From Leptospirillum ferrooxidans C2-3 (GTDB lineage Bacteria; Nitrospirota; Leptospirillia; Leptospirillales; Leptospirillaceae), in assembly GCF_000284315.1 (NCBI RefSeq), contig NC_017094.1:2449486-2513485 (forward strand): a DNA stretch of 64,000 nt, in the 5' to 3' direction. Shown here piece after piece: positions 1 to 9,562 of the stretch. The notes under the pieces are model-generated. The model ran no database searches. It was not told the origin of the DNA and saw nothing but the letters and a program-made list of their open reading frames with translations. How positions within the stretch are numbered: the first letter of the stretch is position 1; every line of letters starts with the position of its first letter. A program made the position numbers and the translations under genes.

Positions 1-334
1 GATATCGATCGATGACTTCGGAATCGGCTACTCCTCCCTTTCCTACCTGACCCAGCTGGTGACAGATGAAATCAAGGTCCCGCAGGAGTTTGTCCTCAGG
101 ATGAGGGAAAATCCGACGGACATGGCCCTGGTGAAAACGATCATCCAGATGGCTGAGAATCTGAATCTCGATCTGGTTGGAGAAGGGGCCCAGACACCAG
201 AAGAGGTCGCCATTCTGAAAAGCCTCTCCTGTCCGGTCATTCAGGGATTTGCCCTGTCAAGACCGCTGCCTATCGATGAGCTGGAAGTCTTCCTGACGCA
301 ATACACAAGGGAACATCCGGAGAATGTCCCATAA
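1..334 (+). CDS. EAL-domain protein, C-terminal fragment (cyclic-di-GMP phosphodiesterase-like)
   Basis: The gene is cut by the left edge of the window; only the last ~110 residues are visible, read in frame from base 2. They contain the EAL-family motif DDFGIGYSSLSYL, then VGEGAQT (usual form EGVET) and QGFALSRPLP near the end. These are conserved blocks of EAL phosphodiesterases that hydrolyse cyclic-di-GMP. The glutamate of EGAQT is kept. The catalytic EAL signature itself lies outside the window, so activity cannot be judged, nor can any upstream GGDEF or PAS domains. Confidence 0.85.
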   Translation, partial: ISIDDFGIGYSSLSYLTQLVTDEIKVPQEFVLRMRENPTDMALVKTIIQMAENLNLDLVGEGAQTPEEVAILKSLSCPVIQGFALSRPLPIDELEVFLTQYTREHPENVP

Positions 335-552
335 AGAACATCTTCCGGGTCATCGTTTCCGATAGGCTTCAATTCAGATCTGAACCCGCCACTGGAGGTC
401 GCCCCGTTTCACAGACGTTGCCATGAAGATCCCCTTTCCCCGAAGACCCAAAATAGATTAAAGTGAACGGGTAAACGGAATTCGATCGCACCAGGATTGC
501 ATCCAAAAATCCATTTTGGGAGAAGGACGTTTTCAGGAATGACAGGGGGGAA

Positions 553-627
553 TGGTGGGCGATACAGGTTTCGAACCTGTGACCCCTGCCGTGTGAAGGC
601 AGTGCTCTACCGCTGAGCTAATCGCCC
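553..627 (-). tRNA. tRNA-Val (anticodon CAC)
   Basis: The reverse complement folds as a full cloverleaf. The acceptor stem GGGCGAT pairs with ATCGCCC, followed by discriminator A and an encoded CCA. The D arm is GCTCAGCGGTAGAGC. The anticodon stem CTGCC/GGCAG encloses the loop TTCACAC, giving anticodon CAC, which reads GUG valine codons. The T arm is ACAGGTTCGAAACCTGT. It is transcribed away from ileS. Confidence 0.95.
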
Positions 628-640
628 ATTCAGAACGCCC

Positions 641-669
641 ATCATAACCAAATGGCCTGAGTTAGACAA
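641..669 (-). promoter_or_regulatory. Candidate sigma-70 promoter for tRNA-Val
   Basis: On the minus strand TTGTCT (-35) and TATGAT (-10) are separated by exactly 17 bases. The -10 box ends 14 bases before the mature 5' end of the tRNA. Position and spacing are good; this is a motif match only. Confidence 0.5.
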
Positions 670-737
670 GAGCCCGTCAACTTCTGACGGATCCCCGTTA
701 TTGGCCGGATATCAGATACAGGAGAAAAAGAGACCTC

Positions 738-3650
738 GTGGAAATCAAAGAGACATTAAACCTTCCCAAGACAAATTTCCCCATGAAAGCGGGGCTTCCA
801 GAAAAAGAACCTTCCATTTTGAATCATTGGAACTCGATTGGCCTCGAACAGGCCCTTTTGTCCAGGATGGGTAGCCGGCCCCTTTTCATTCTCCACGACG
901 GCCCTCCCTACGCCAACGGACACCTTCACATGGGACATGCCCTGAACAAGGTGCTGAAAGACATGATCAACCGTGTCGCTATCCGGGAGGGCAAACGCCC
1001 TGCCTACATTCCCGGCTGGGACTGTCATGGGCTCCCGATCGAACACAAGGTCCTGAAAGACCTGAAAAAGAATCGATCCGAACTGACACCTGTCGAGATC
1101 CGGACGAAATGCCGGGAATCCGCGAATGAATTCGTCAAGATCCAGATGGAGGAGTTTCGCCGGATGGGAGTGATGGCCGACTGGGATCACCCCTATCTCA
1201 CGATGTCTTTTGACTATGAAGCCACCATCCTCGATTCTTTCAGGGAAATGGTGAAAAAAGGACTGGTCTACAAGGGCGTCAAGCCGGTTCTCTGGTGCCC
1301 CCAGTGCGAAACAGCCCTCGCCGAGGCTGAGGTCGAATACGAAGACCATACCTCCCAAGCCGCAACGGTTCTTTTTGCAACCCCCGAATCCGGAACCTCT
1401 CCTGAAAACACCTTCATTGCCATCTGGACCACGACCCCATGGACACTGCCGGCCAACAAGGCGGTCGCCTATCATCCTGATGCCGACTATCTTGAACTCA
1501 GCCACACCGGCGGAGAAGACTCCGGCCCCTTTTCCAAAAATGACCGGCTCTTTGTCTCAAGCGCGCTCTGGACAGAAGAGGGAAGCTTTGCCGGGCTCGG
1601 CAATCTCTCGGGAGGATTTTCCATCGTCAGGACCCTGAAGGGAGAGGATCTCGCCCGGGAGATTCCCTTTGTCACATCTCCCCTCACAGGAGCCAGGGTT
1701 CCCCTTCTTCCGGGGGATTTTGTCACAATGGACCAGGGAACGGGGATGGTCCATATCGCTCCCGGCCATGGAGAGGACGACCATCGACTGGGACTCCTCC
1801 ACGGACTTCCCGTCGAGGCACCCGTGGACAATCGCGGACGATATCTGCAGACCCTTTCCGAAATGGGACTTGACGAGTTTGTCGGAAAACCCGTCATGGC
1901 TTCAAACGAGCAGATTCTGGCGCTTTTATCCTCCCTTGGCCGTCTGATTTCCCATTCTGCCTATCGCCACTCCTACCCTCACTGCTGGAGATGCAAAAAA
2001 CCGGTGATTTTCCGGGCCACTCCCCAATGGTTTCTTTCCCTGTCCGCGGAAAATCTCCGACAGAGAACCCTGGCTGCGATCCGGACAGTTTCATGGATTC
2101 CCGCCAGGGGTGAAAACAGGATCACCTCCATGATCGAGAACAGGCCCGACTGGTGTCTTTCAAGACAGAGATCCTGGGGTGTCCCGATCCCGGCGCTCGG
2201 ATGTTCCGATTGCGGAGAAAGCTTCCTCGACAACAATCTCATGGAACGGCTCGTTGCCAGGACCCGGAAGGAAGGGATCGATTTCTGGTTTGATCCAGAA
2301 CAGGCCGGAGAAATCAAAAAAGGGGTCTCCTGTCCGCGTTGCCACGGCCAGAACCTTGAACTCGAACGGGATATCCTCGATGTCTGGTTCGATTCGGGGG
2401 TCAGCCATGAAGCGGTCCTCAAGAGAAGACCAGGACTTTCCTGGCCGGCAGACCTGTACCTTGAAGGCTCTGACCAGCACAGGGGGTGGTTCCATTCCTC
2501 CCTTCTCACAAGTGTGGCCCTTCATGATGCCCCTCCTTACAGATCGGTTTTGACACACGGCTTTGTAGTCGACGGCCAAGGACGAAAAATGGCCAAGACG
2601 ATCGGAAACGTCATCAGCCCGTCGGAAATCATCAAGCAGCATGGAGCGGATATCCTGCGGCTCTGGGCAGCCTCATCCGACTACCGGGAGGACATCCGGC
2701 TCTCACCGGTCATCTTGTCCCATCTGGTCGAATCCTACCGAAAGATCAGAAACACATTCCGCTTCATGATGGGGAATCTCTACGACTATCAGCCGGACTT
2801 TTCTGGAACGGAAGATTCAGCAGACCCGCTTGACCGGTGGATTCTCTCCCTCTGGGAAGGGACAAAAGGGACAATCATAGCCGCCTACCGGGACTATGAT
2901 TTCCCGGCGGTAGTGCACCATCTGTCAGGATTCTGCTCCGTTTCCCTCTCGGCATTGTACTTCGACATGATCAAGGACCGTCTCTATACAGAGGCCGCCC
3001 GATCACCCCTCAGGACCGGAACGCAAAAAACGATGGCCCTGATCCTTAAGGAACTCTTGCTTTTGATCCAGCCAATACTCGTTTTCACATCGGACGAGAT
3101 TGCCGAAAACCTTCTCCCTCTCGGCCTTCTCCCCAGCGGGGAAACCGATGCAACCGCATGGATACAAGGCGAAGCTTACCCGCCACTGATTCCCGGACGG
3201 AGAGATGAAACCCTCGAAAAAAGTATGGAAGAGCTGCTGGTTTATCGTCAGGAGTTTGGCCGGATCATTGACGACCTAAGGAAAAAAAAGGAAGCAGGGT
3301 CGGGCCTTGATGTCGAAGTATCTTTTATCACAGGGGAAAACACGATTCCCGGGGCATGGAAGCATTTTCCACCGGACTATCCGGCCATGTTCCTCATCGT
3401 CTCTGGATTCTCTTTCCTGAAAGAGGTGCCGGAAAAAGAGGAACAAACCATCCTTGCGATGACAGAAAGTCAGGCTCTTCCGGGTGCAAAATGGATGATA
3501 CGTCGGGCTTCGGGAACCAAGTGCGAACGGTGCTGGATGGTGACACCCGCCACTGGAGACAACCCGGAGCACCTCCCTTTATGTCACCGGTGCTTCCCGA
3601 TCGTCCAGGAAGCAAAACGCCATGAAGAAGGCTCCTCCAATGGAGCCTAG
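738..3650 (+). CDS. ileS: Isoleucyl-tRNA synthetase
   Basis: This class I aminoacyl-tRNA synthetase charges tRNA-Ile. The protein has 970 residues, a normal length for bacterial IleRS. The HIGH motif appears as HMGH (residues 64-67) in the context PPYANGHLHMGHALNKVLKD. The KMSKS loop is KMAKT (617 onward). The editing domain lies between them, and the C-terminal zinc module shows CERCW and CHRC. The start is GTG at 738, preceded by AGGAGA around 720. lspA overlaps its 3' end, a common bacterial pairing. Confidence 0.97.
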   Translation: MEIKETLNLPKTNFPMKAGLPEKEPSILNHWNSIGLEQALLSRMGSRPLFILHDGPPYANGHLHMGHALNKVLKDMINRVAIREGKRPAYIPGWDCHGLPIEHKVLKDLKKNRSELTPVEIRTKCRESANEFVKIQMEEFRRMGVMADWDHPYLTMSFDYEATILDSFREMVKKGLVYKGVKPVLWCPQCETALAEAEVEYEDHTSQAATVLFATPESGTSPENTFIAIWTTTPWTLPANKAVAYHPDADYLELSHTGGEDSGPFSKNDRLFVSSALWTEEGSFAGLGNLSGGFSIVRTLKGEDLAREIPFVTSPLTGARVPLLPGDFVTMDQGTGMVHIAPGHGEDDHRLGLLHGLPVEAPVDNRGRYLQTLSEMGLDEFVGKPVMASNEQILALLSSLGRLISHSAYRHSYPHCWRCKKPVIFRATPQWFLSLSAENLRQRTLAAIRTVSWIPARGENRITSMIENRPDWCLSRQRSWGVPIPALGCSDCGESFLDNNLMERLVARTRKEGIDFWFDPEQAGEIKKGVSCPRCHGQNLELERDILDVWFDSGVSHEAVLKRRPGLSWPADLYLEGSDQHRGWFHSSLLTSVALHDAPPYRSVLTHGFVVDGQGRKMAKTIGNVISPSEIIKQHGADILRLWAASSDYREDIRLSPVILSHLVESYRKIRNTFRFMMGNLYDYQPDFSGTEDSADPLDRWILSLWEGTKGTIIAAYRDYDFPAVVHHLSGFCSVSLSALYFDMIKDRLYTEAARSPLRTGTQKTMALILKELLLLIQPILVFTSDEIAENLLPLGLLPSGETDATAWIQGEAYPPLIPGRRDETLEKSMEELLVYRQEFGRIIDDLRKKKEAGSGLDVEVSFITGENTIPGAWKHFPPDYPAMFLIVSGFSFLKEVPEKEEQTILAMTESQALPGAKWMIRRASGTKCERCWMVTPATGDNPEHLPLCHRCFPIVQEAKRHEEGSSNGA

Positions 3651-4206
3651 CCGGGAAACAACTGCCTCCTGGAAATTCAGCTGGTGGATCTACATACTGA
3701 TTGCAGCAACTGTTTTTCTCCTCGACCAGCTCACGAAAAACTGGATCCACCAGTCTCTCTTTCCGGGAGAGGCCATCGTGGTCATTCCCCATTTTTTCCA
3801 GATCGTCTCTGTCAGGAACACCGGGATTGTCTTCGGGATGTTTCAGGGGGACGGAGAGAACCTTCATCGGATGATTCTTGTGGGGGTGACCGTTGCGGCC
3901 GCGGCGGGGATCATTTATTATAGTTCCAGAAGGCGGCGTGAAAGAGGATTTGAGTTCCTCCCCCTGGCGCTGGTTCTGGGAGGTGCCCTCGGAAACCTGA
4001 GTGACAGGGTTCTGGGGGGCCGGGTCGTGGATTTTCTCGATTTCCAGGTCGCAGGTCATCACTGGCCGGCTTTTAATATTGCGGATTCGGCCATTGTCAT
4101 CGGTGTTTCCCTGCTCGTGGGTCTCGGATTGTTCCCGACACCTTCCGGAACGTCTCCGGAATCATCACCCGGAAAACCTCAAAACCCCGGCAATACGACT
4201 CACTAG
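3622..4206 (+). CDS. lspA: Lipoprotein signal peptidase (signal peptidase II)
   Basis: This inner-membrane aspartyl protease removes lipoprotein signal peptides after lipidation. It has 194 residues with the expected hydrophobic segments. Conserved blocks are DQLTKNW, NTGIVFGMFQGD, GNLSDRVLGGRVVDFLDF and FNIADSAI. The aspartates of GNxxDR and FNxAD are the family's catalytic pair. The start lies 29 bases inside ileS, so the two are probably translated together. Likely substrates in this window include the lipobox proteins at 15.1 kb and 33.8 kb. Confidence 0.95.
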   Translation: MKKAPPMEPSRETTASWKFSWWIYILIAATVFLLDQLTKNWIHQSLFPGEAIVVIPHFFQIVSVRNTGIVFGMFQGDGENLHRMILVGVTVAAAAGIIYYSSRRRRERGFEFLPLALVLGGALGNLSDRVLGGRVVDFLDFQVAGHHWPAFNIADSAIVIGVSLLVGLGLFPTPSGTSPESSPGKPQNPGNTTH

Positions 4207-4253
4207 GAAAGATTTGAATGAAAAAAAGTACGACGGGCAAAGGAGGTCTCTCC

Positions 4254-5189
4254 ATGGACAACGCTGCAAAGCAGTTAACGCCCAGAATACAAATTGCCCT
4301 TGAGAACAAAGAGTGGCTCAAGGCCTATAATCTTTGCCTGGCCCTTCTCGCCTCCGACCCCAAATCGGAAGTGGGCAGATATTGTCTGATCGACTCTCTC
4401 ATCATGGCCGAACGCTTTGACCTTGCCATGACAAAAGTCCGTGAATTCCTGCAGGAAATGCCGAAAAACAATCGTCTGTCGCTCTATCTTCTCCATCTTC
4501 TGGTCTATCACCGGGAATTCGAAGAGGCGACGACCGTCGGGCGCATGCTCCTGAAAAGAACCCTTTCCACCTCCGAACAGCGCGATGCCATGCTCCATAC
4601 GGCTTTTGCCCTGCACGGAAAAGGCGAAATCCGTCAGGCCGTTCGGCTTTTAAACGCTCTTCTCGAAGAAGATCCCCTGAACACCGATGCCTTTGAAACC
4701 ATTGGGAAAATCTTTTTTGAACAGGGCCATCTTGACGAGGCCGAAAGAATCTTTCTTGAGCTTTCCGAAGTGGATCCCACCCACCCAAGGGTCCATCAGC
4801 TTCTTGGTCTTCTTTATTCAGAGCAGGGAAAGTGGGAAGAGGCCATTCTGGAGTGGGAAGATGCTCTGGAAATCTCTCCGAGTGACGAGATTCTCCGGGA
4901 ACTTGGCTGGTCTCTGTCCATGGCCGGAGAAAAAGATGCCGCCATTTCCATGCTTGAAGAAGCACTCTCCCTCAACCCAATGAACCTTCAGGCAAGGATT
5001 GATCTCGGATCGGTCCTGATGGACCAGAAGAACATCGAACGGGCCATCTCCGAATGGAAGATTGCCCAGACACAGGATCCCGGAAACAGCATGATCCGCC
5101 TGTATCTGGAAAATGCCCAGAAAGCCGCTGCAAGGACCACAGACGCTGCCACACCCAGAAAACGGTCCCGAAAAAAAGGGGATGCCTGA
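4254..5189 (+). CDS. TPR-repeat protein
   Basis: About 311 residues made almost entirely of tetratricopeptide repeats (for example AFETIGKIFFEQGHLDEAE and VHQLLGLLYSEQGKWEEAI), a protein-protein interaction scaffold. No signal peptide is visible, so it is probably cytoplasmic. An in-frame ATG exists at 4218, but the ATG at 4254 is preceded by AGGAGG (4241-4246) at ideal spacing and is preferred. The C-terminus is basic (KRSRKKG). Its stop overlaps the rluD start. The partner is unknown. Confidence 0.75.
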   Translation: MDNAAKQLTPRIQIALENKEWLKAYNLCLALLASDPKSEVGRYCLIDSLIMAERFDLAMTKVREFLQEMPKNNRLSLYLLHLLVYHREFEEATTVGRMLLKRTLSTSEQRDAMLHTAFALHGKGEIRQAVRLLNALLEEDPLNTDAFETIGKIFFEQGHLDEAERIFLELSEVDPTHPRVHQLLGLLYSEQGKWEEAILEWEDALEISPSDEILRELGWSLSMAGEKDAAISMLEEALSLNPMNLQARIDLGSVLMDQKNIERAISEWKIAQTQDPGNSMIRLYLENAQKAAARTTDAATPRKRSRKKGDA

Positions 5190-6252
5190 GACTTCCCGGC
5201 CTCATCCCGAACAGGGAGAGTTCCGGGAGTACAAGGTCCCCAGAATTGAAACACCCAGAAGGGTTGACCATTACCTTGTCGCCCAGTGCGTTCCCTTTTC
5301 CCGCTCAAGAGTTCATAAACTCATGGAGGAAGGGCTTGTCCTCGTTAACGGCCAGATGGTATCCCCTTCCCACAAGGTCAGGATGGGGGATACCATTCAG
5401 CTTTTGATCCCGCCTCCCCGCCAGCAGATGGATCTTCCCCAAAAAATGGATCTTCAGATCCTCTACGAAGATGAGGTCGTCCTTGTCCTGAACAAACCGG
5501 CCGGTCTTGTCGTACACCCGGCTCCCGGTCACCCCAACGGAACGCTCGTCAATGGCCTTCTAGCCCATTTCGGTCAAAATAATGAAAGTCCTGTCAGTGA
5601 CCTTGCGGAATTGGCATTTGAAGCAAAGGAAACCGACTTGGAAGAAAAGGCTCCTCCGGCCGAAGGCGATGATGGAGAGGCTCCCGGAAAATTGGCGCGG
5701 GCGGGGCTCGTCCATCGTCTTGACCAGGATACCTCTGGAGTGATGGTCATTGGCAAAACAGAACACGCCGTCAACAATCTGATGGTCCAGTTCAGGGACA
5801 GGATCGTCTCAAAGCGTTATTTGGCGCTGGTCTCCGGAATCCCAAAAAAACGCAGGGGAGAGATCGATGCCCCTCTTGGAAGGTCTTCCCATGACCGGAA
5901 AATGTTTGCCGTGCGAGAAGACGGAAAACAGTCGACCACACGCTATCGGGTCATCACCTCCTATCGGGAGAATTGCGCCTTGGTGGACATTACGCTTCTC
6001 ACCGGAAGAACCCACCAGATCCGGGTCCACTTCAAGCATATCGGACATCCCCTTTTGGGTGACAAGGTCTATGCCGGAAAAAATGCCGGCTCTCCAGAAC
6101 GTTATCCCCGTCAAATGCTCCATGCCGCCAAACTGACCTTTCTCCATCCCGAGACTGGGGTCGAGCTCGCCTTTGAAGCACCACTTCCGGATGACTTCTC
6201 CCGGGCGCTCGCACGGCTGACGCCCTTGGAGCATTCTGGAACCCCTCAATAA
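5182..6252 (+). CDS. rluD: Ribosomal large-subunit pseudouridine synthase, RluD family
   Basis: Predicted to isomerise uridines in 23S rRNA. An N-terminal S4 RNA-binding domain (PRRVDHYLVAQ...SRVHKLMEEGLVLVNG) is followed by the catalytic RluA-type domain with HRLDQDTSG; its aspartate is the family nucleophile. The RTHQIRVH block is also present. The frame is open upstream to 5113, but ATG 5182 overlaps the TPR stop codon and has AAGGGG in front, giving ~356 residues. A ~35-residue acidic insert sits just before HRLD. Assignment to RluD rather than a paralogue is moderate. Confidence 0.9.
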   Translation: MPETSRPHPEQGEFREYKVPRIETPRRVDHYLVAQCVPFSRSRVHKLMEEGLVLVNGQMVSPSHKVRMGDTIQLLIPPPRQQMDLPQKMDLQILYEDEVVLVLNKPAGLVVHPAPGHPNGTLVNGLLAHFGQNNESPVSDLAELAFEAKETDLEEKAPPAEGDDGEAPGKLARAGLVHRLDQDTSGVMVIGKTEHAVNNLMVQFRDRIVSKRYLALVSGIPKKRRGEIDAPLGRSSHDRKMFAVREDGKQSTTRYRVITSYRENCALVDITLLTGRTHQIRVHFKHIGHPLLGDKVYAGKNAGSPERYPRQMLHAAKLTFLHPETGVELAFEAPLPDDFSRALARLTPLEHSGTPQ

Positions 6253-6284
6253 AAAAGGGGGTCAGGACCCAAGTCCCGACCCCC
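6251..6284 (-). terminator. Intrinsic terminator between convergent rluD and the DUF1015 gene
   Basis: The stem GGGGGTC...GGAC (6257-6268) pairs with GTCC...GACCCCC (6273-6284) around the loop CCAA, with one mismatch. On the minus strand the stem is followed by six T residues (A6 at 6251-6256 on plus), so it terminates the minus-strand gene. It may also slow plus-strand readthrough from rluD. Confidence 0.75.
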
Positions 6285-6323
6285 TACTGAAGTTTGCCCG
6301 ATCTCAAAAACGGGACAAATTTT

Positions 6324-7604
6324 TTACAAGAGCCTCATCACCATACCCGTCAACGGTTTTGGATAAAAGTAAGTCGACTTCTGCGGCATCAGCTCGCCCC
6401 GGAGAGAAACATCCTCTACCACCCGGGCACCGGTCGGTCTCAGGATAAAGGCCACAGGATATTCACCCGCACGAATCTTCTTGATGACTTCATCTGCGGA
6501 TTTGCTGTATCGAAGAAGATCTTCCTTCGCCACACGCTCTCGGGTCACGGAAAGGACTTCGGCGAGCACCCCTTCCTGGAGCCAATAGCTGTCAAGTGCC
6601 TGAACCCCTGGCCCTTTGGCACGGGGAAGCGAAACAATCCGGTATTCCACAGGGGATCCCCCGACCATACCGAAGAGAATTTCTCCGGGAGGGGATTCGA
6701 GAAGGGCTTTCTGGAAGGCAGTCTCCTGGCCAACGGGAAACGTAGCCACCGTCTTGAGCGGGCTTTTGGAACCAGTCAGGGCAGCCCATGGGTTTTCACC
6801 CACGTTATGCACCATCCGGTGTGTCGGAAGAACGGTCAACCCGGGGTTTTCCATCGCAACGAGAAACACTGTCACGAATTCAAATGGAGCGTTCGGACCG
6901 GCGTTAGGATCTTCTTTCCTGCGTTCGTTCCTGTAGGCGAGATAGGTTTCATACCGATGATGCCCGTCGGCAATAAAAAGCGGAGTCGATGGAAAGAATG
7001 CGGATACAGCCGAAACCACTTTGGGATCTGTGACGGACGCAACCTCGTGAATGACTCCATCTCCATCGACACAACGAAACCTCGGGACGGACGCGGAAGA
7101 AAGACTTCCCATGATTTTGGCCGAAGGATCTGAATAGACACAGTAGATCTGGCTAAAAGAGGCTTTTGTGGCACGGAAAAGAGCCATACGGTCTTCTTTA
7201 GGGCCGGCAAGGGTTCTTTCGTGGGGATAAACGACCTTTTTTTCCCACTCTTCAAGACGGACGCGTCCGATAAATCCCTCTACCGTCCGAAGCTCGTTTT
7301 CCGGTCCGAAACGATAGCTCATTTTATAGGTGTAGAAGGCAGGAACGGAATCTTCGACCAAAACGCCCTCGGAGATCATCCGGGCCAGATCGGAAGCCGC
7401 CTGGGAATAGCGGTTTTTTCCGGGGACCTCTCCCTCAAAACCTTTGGGGAGCTCGAGCCGAATGACGTTGTTCGGATCTTTTTTGTAAAACTCCTCCTGG
7501 GCTTCCTTCGAGATAATGTCGTAGGGAGGGGTGGTTAATGATTCCATTTTTCCCTTGAGGGAATCCGGGTAAACAAGACCTTTGAATGGTTGCACTTCTG
7601 CCAA
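6324..7604 (-). CDS. DUF1015 family protein
   Basis: 426 residues beginning MAEVQPFKGLVYP, with TTPPYDIISKEAQEEFYKKDP; this opening (PFKG...PPYDVI) is typical of the DUF1015 family. A central IADGHHRYETYLAYRNE block is also characteristic. The biochemical function is not established. It is monocistronic between a convergent rluD and the upstream polyprenyl synthase gene, and ends in a clear terminator. Confidence 0.85.
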   Translation of the reverse strand: MAEVQPFKGLVYPDSLKGKMESLTTPPYDIISKEAQEEFYKKDPNNVIRLELPKGFEGEVPGKNRYSQAASDLARMISEGVLVEDSVPAFYTYKMSYRFGPENELRTVEGFIGRVRLEEWEKKVVYPHERTLAGPKEDRMALFRATKASFSQIYCVYSDPSAKIMGSLSSASVPRFRCVDGDGVIHEVASVTDPKVVSAVSAFFPSTPLFIADGHHRYETYLAYRNERRKEDPNAGPNAPFEFVTVFLVAMENPGLTVLPTHRMVHNVGENPWAALTGSKSPLKTVATFPVGQETAFQKALLESPPGEILFGMVGGSPVEYRIVSLPRAKGPGVQALDSYWLQEGVLAEVLSVTRERVAKEDLLRYSKSADEVIKKIRAGEYPVAFILRPTGARVVEDVSLRGELMPQKSTYFYPKPLTGMVMRLL

Positions 7605-7668
7605 GGTAAAATCCTTTCAGATGGATGGGTGGAATACAGGGTGAAACATCATTGGACGGCCCGGATCT

Positions 7669-8661
7669 TCAGAGATCCCGGTCGATGATAAAATCAGACA
7701 ATGCCAGAAGATTTTGCCGATGAGAAGAGTCGGGGAAGTAGTCCAGGGCAGCACGGGCCTGATTCATGAACCCTGTCGCGCGCGACAGGGCATATTCGAG
7801 CGACGATGTCTCTTTCATGAACGAGAGGACCATTTTCAGGTCACCCGGAGAAAGATCCCCCTTGCCCATGCAGGAAATGATCTTCTCCCGGTCCGAAGGA
7901 GAGACAGCAGACAGGCAATGGAGCAGAGGCAGGGTCATTTTTCCCTCGGAAAGATCTTTTCCAAGAGTTTTCCCAAGCCTCTCCTCCTTGGCCATATAAT
8001 CAAGCGCATCGTCCGCAACCTGAAAAGCCATTCCGGCAAAGTAGCCATAATCCTCAAGAGCTTTTCGGCCTGCGGCATCAAGCCCGCCCAGAATGCCTCC
8101 CATCCGGCATGTTCCGGCTGTGAGGGCGGCGGTCTTTCTCGCGACAACTTCCAGATACTCTTCTTCCGTTGCCTGGGGGTTGTTATCCAGCATCAACTCC
8201 AGGATTTCTCCTTCTGACATCTGCCGGCACGCCAGGGTCAGGATATCGTTGATCTCATGGTCATGGATGCCTGTGGCGATGTACAGGGCTGTCGCATAAA
8301 GATAGTCCCCCACCAGAATGGCCGCCTGATTGCCCCAAACCTGATTGGCCGCCGGTTTGCCGCGGCGAATCTCGGCATGGTCCACAACATCATCGTGGAG
8401 AAGCGTTGCCGTATGGATAAACTCTACAGCTGCGGACAGGAGAACCATATTTGACCCGTCATAACCCGACAGTCTGGAGGATATAATCAGGAGCATCGGC
8501 CTCAGACGCTTGCCACCGCTTCCGAACAGATGAGCCGTCACATCGCGTATTGTGCTATTGGCGTCGAGCGTCAGGCCGTGAAGGGAGCTCTCTACAGCCT
8601 TCAGGTCCGTGGCGTAATCCGTCCAAACATTTCTCAGGCTTTCCATCGCAAGGGGATTCAT
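7669..8661 (-). CDS. Polyprenyl diphosphate synthase (trans-isoprenyl, IspB-like)
   Basis: 330 residues. The first aspartate-rich motif is LLHDDVVDHAEIRRG and the second is AFQVADDALDY; both bind Mg-diphosphate in chain-elongating prenyltransferases. GGKRLRPMLL near the N-terminus fits. Product length cannot be read from the sequence. A long-chain quinone side-chain synthase is the likeliest role, since no other ubiquinone or menaquinone genes are nearby to refine it. Confidence 0.88.
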   Translation of the reverse strand: MNPLAMESLRNVWTDYATDLKAVESSLHGLTLDANSTIRDVTAHLFGSGGKRLRPMLLIISSRLSGYDGSNMVLLSAAVEFIHTATLLHDDVVDHAEIRRGKPAANQVWGNQAAILVGDYLYATALYIATGIHDHEINDILTLACRQMSEGEILELMLDNNPQATEEEYLEVVARKTAALTAGTCRMGGILGGLDAAGRKALEDYGYFAGMAFQVADDALDYMAKEERLGKTLGKDLSEGKMTLPLLHCLSAVSPSDREKIISCMGKGDLSPGDLKMVLSFMKETSSLEYALSRATGFMNQARAALDYFPDSSHRQNLLALSDFIIDRDL

Positions 8662-9232
8662 GCGTTATAAATTAAGGCTTTTCCAGAGAACTTGTCAATC
8701 AAAAAATCAGGGCTGCAGATTCGAAGAATGAAGCGGATGTTTTTCATGCTTCAGGTTCTTCTGTTATCTTATCATATTCAAAAATGATTTAATCTAAAAC
8801 AAGAAGTGGTCTTTAATGGTTTTTTTGACTCTTTTTTGCCCTCGAACCGCCACCAAAACTGATACGGTTCTCCCTTTTCTCACTCACAACGATTTTTGAA
8901 AGAGAATAACGATACATAGTTTTATCAGGTCGGGATTTCATTCAATGGTTGAGAAGAAACAGCACTGTTGAGCGAATGTGTGGCCAAATCAGGATCCGAT
9001 CCAGACAACGCTGTGTTCTTCCGGGACGGAGTTGATCTATAACCTCTTGATCGGGTTCAGGGCGACACGCATTATGAGCCATGGCTGGATCGAACGATAG
9101 CGGAGCTGAATCTTAAAACATCCCCGGAAACGGATCAGGGCGCTTGGACCCGATTCTCAATCGGCATTCGACTTTCCAAGAAGGCTTTCCGTACCACCCT
9201 GCTGCTGATATGATTGGAGGAGGAGGTATCCC
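8662..9232. other. 571-base intergenic region
   Basis: Separates the minus-strand polyprenyl synthase gene from the plus-strand 109-aa gene. The left part (8662-8950) is AT-rich with no convincing gene or RNA. The right part contains a possible coding remnant (8968-9213, listed separately). No tRNA, repeat array or terminator was recognised. Confidence 0.5.
8968..9213 (+). pseudogene. Possible degenerate coding remnant
   Basis: One frame starting with TTG at 8968 stays protein-like for 82 codons (segments such as FFRDGVDL and TIAELNLKTSPETDQ). It is broken by a TAA at 9040-9042 and ends in TGA at 9211. No family was recognised. It may be a decayed gene or simply chance. Confidence 0.2.
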
Positions 9233-9562
9233 ATGAGCGAGGACCCAAGAACATTTCAGCAGACTCAGGTCGGAAAAGACCTTCAGAAATCCCAGGGTCC
9301 CATTCCCTACTGGATGATGGTCCTGACCGCTATTGTCTACAGTGTGGCTTTGATACTGTCCCTTCCCCTATTTGGAAACCGCCACACGCCCACCAACAGA
9401 CCCCCAACTTTCCTGAACAAAACCCATACCAGAGCTTGGGTCGACTACGGGACAGTTGCTGGAGCGGCCTACCTTGGTGTTGGGTTTTATGTCATTTATT
9501 ACATGATGATGATCCGTCCCAAGAAGAGAAAAAATCACAATAGCCAGTTTCCCGAGGAATGA
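9233..9562 (+). CDS. Small two-helix membrane protein, unknown function
   Basis: 109 residues. Hydrophobic segments are near residues 25-45 (PYWMMVLTAIVYSVALILSL) and 70-92 (GTVAGAAYLGVGFYVIYYMMM), followed by a basic tail RPKKRKN. The RBS is strong (GGAGGAGGAGG at 9217-9227). The stop overlaps the start of the M50 protease gene, implying co-translation. It could be an accessory to that protease or to a respiratory complex; nothing in the sequence decides. Confidence 0.7.
   Translation: MSEDPRTFQQTQVGKDLQKSQGPIPYWMMVLTAIVYSVALILSLPLFGNRHTPTNRPPTFLNKTHTRAWVDYGTVAGAAYLGVGFYVIYYMMMIRPKKRKNHNSQFPEE

Noticed and set aside
6294-7133. Plus-strand open frame of 279 codons opposite the DUF1015 gene
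   Set aside because: The minus-strand DUF1015 protein has family motifs, RBS and terminator; the plus-strand frame has none.
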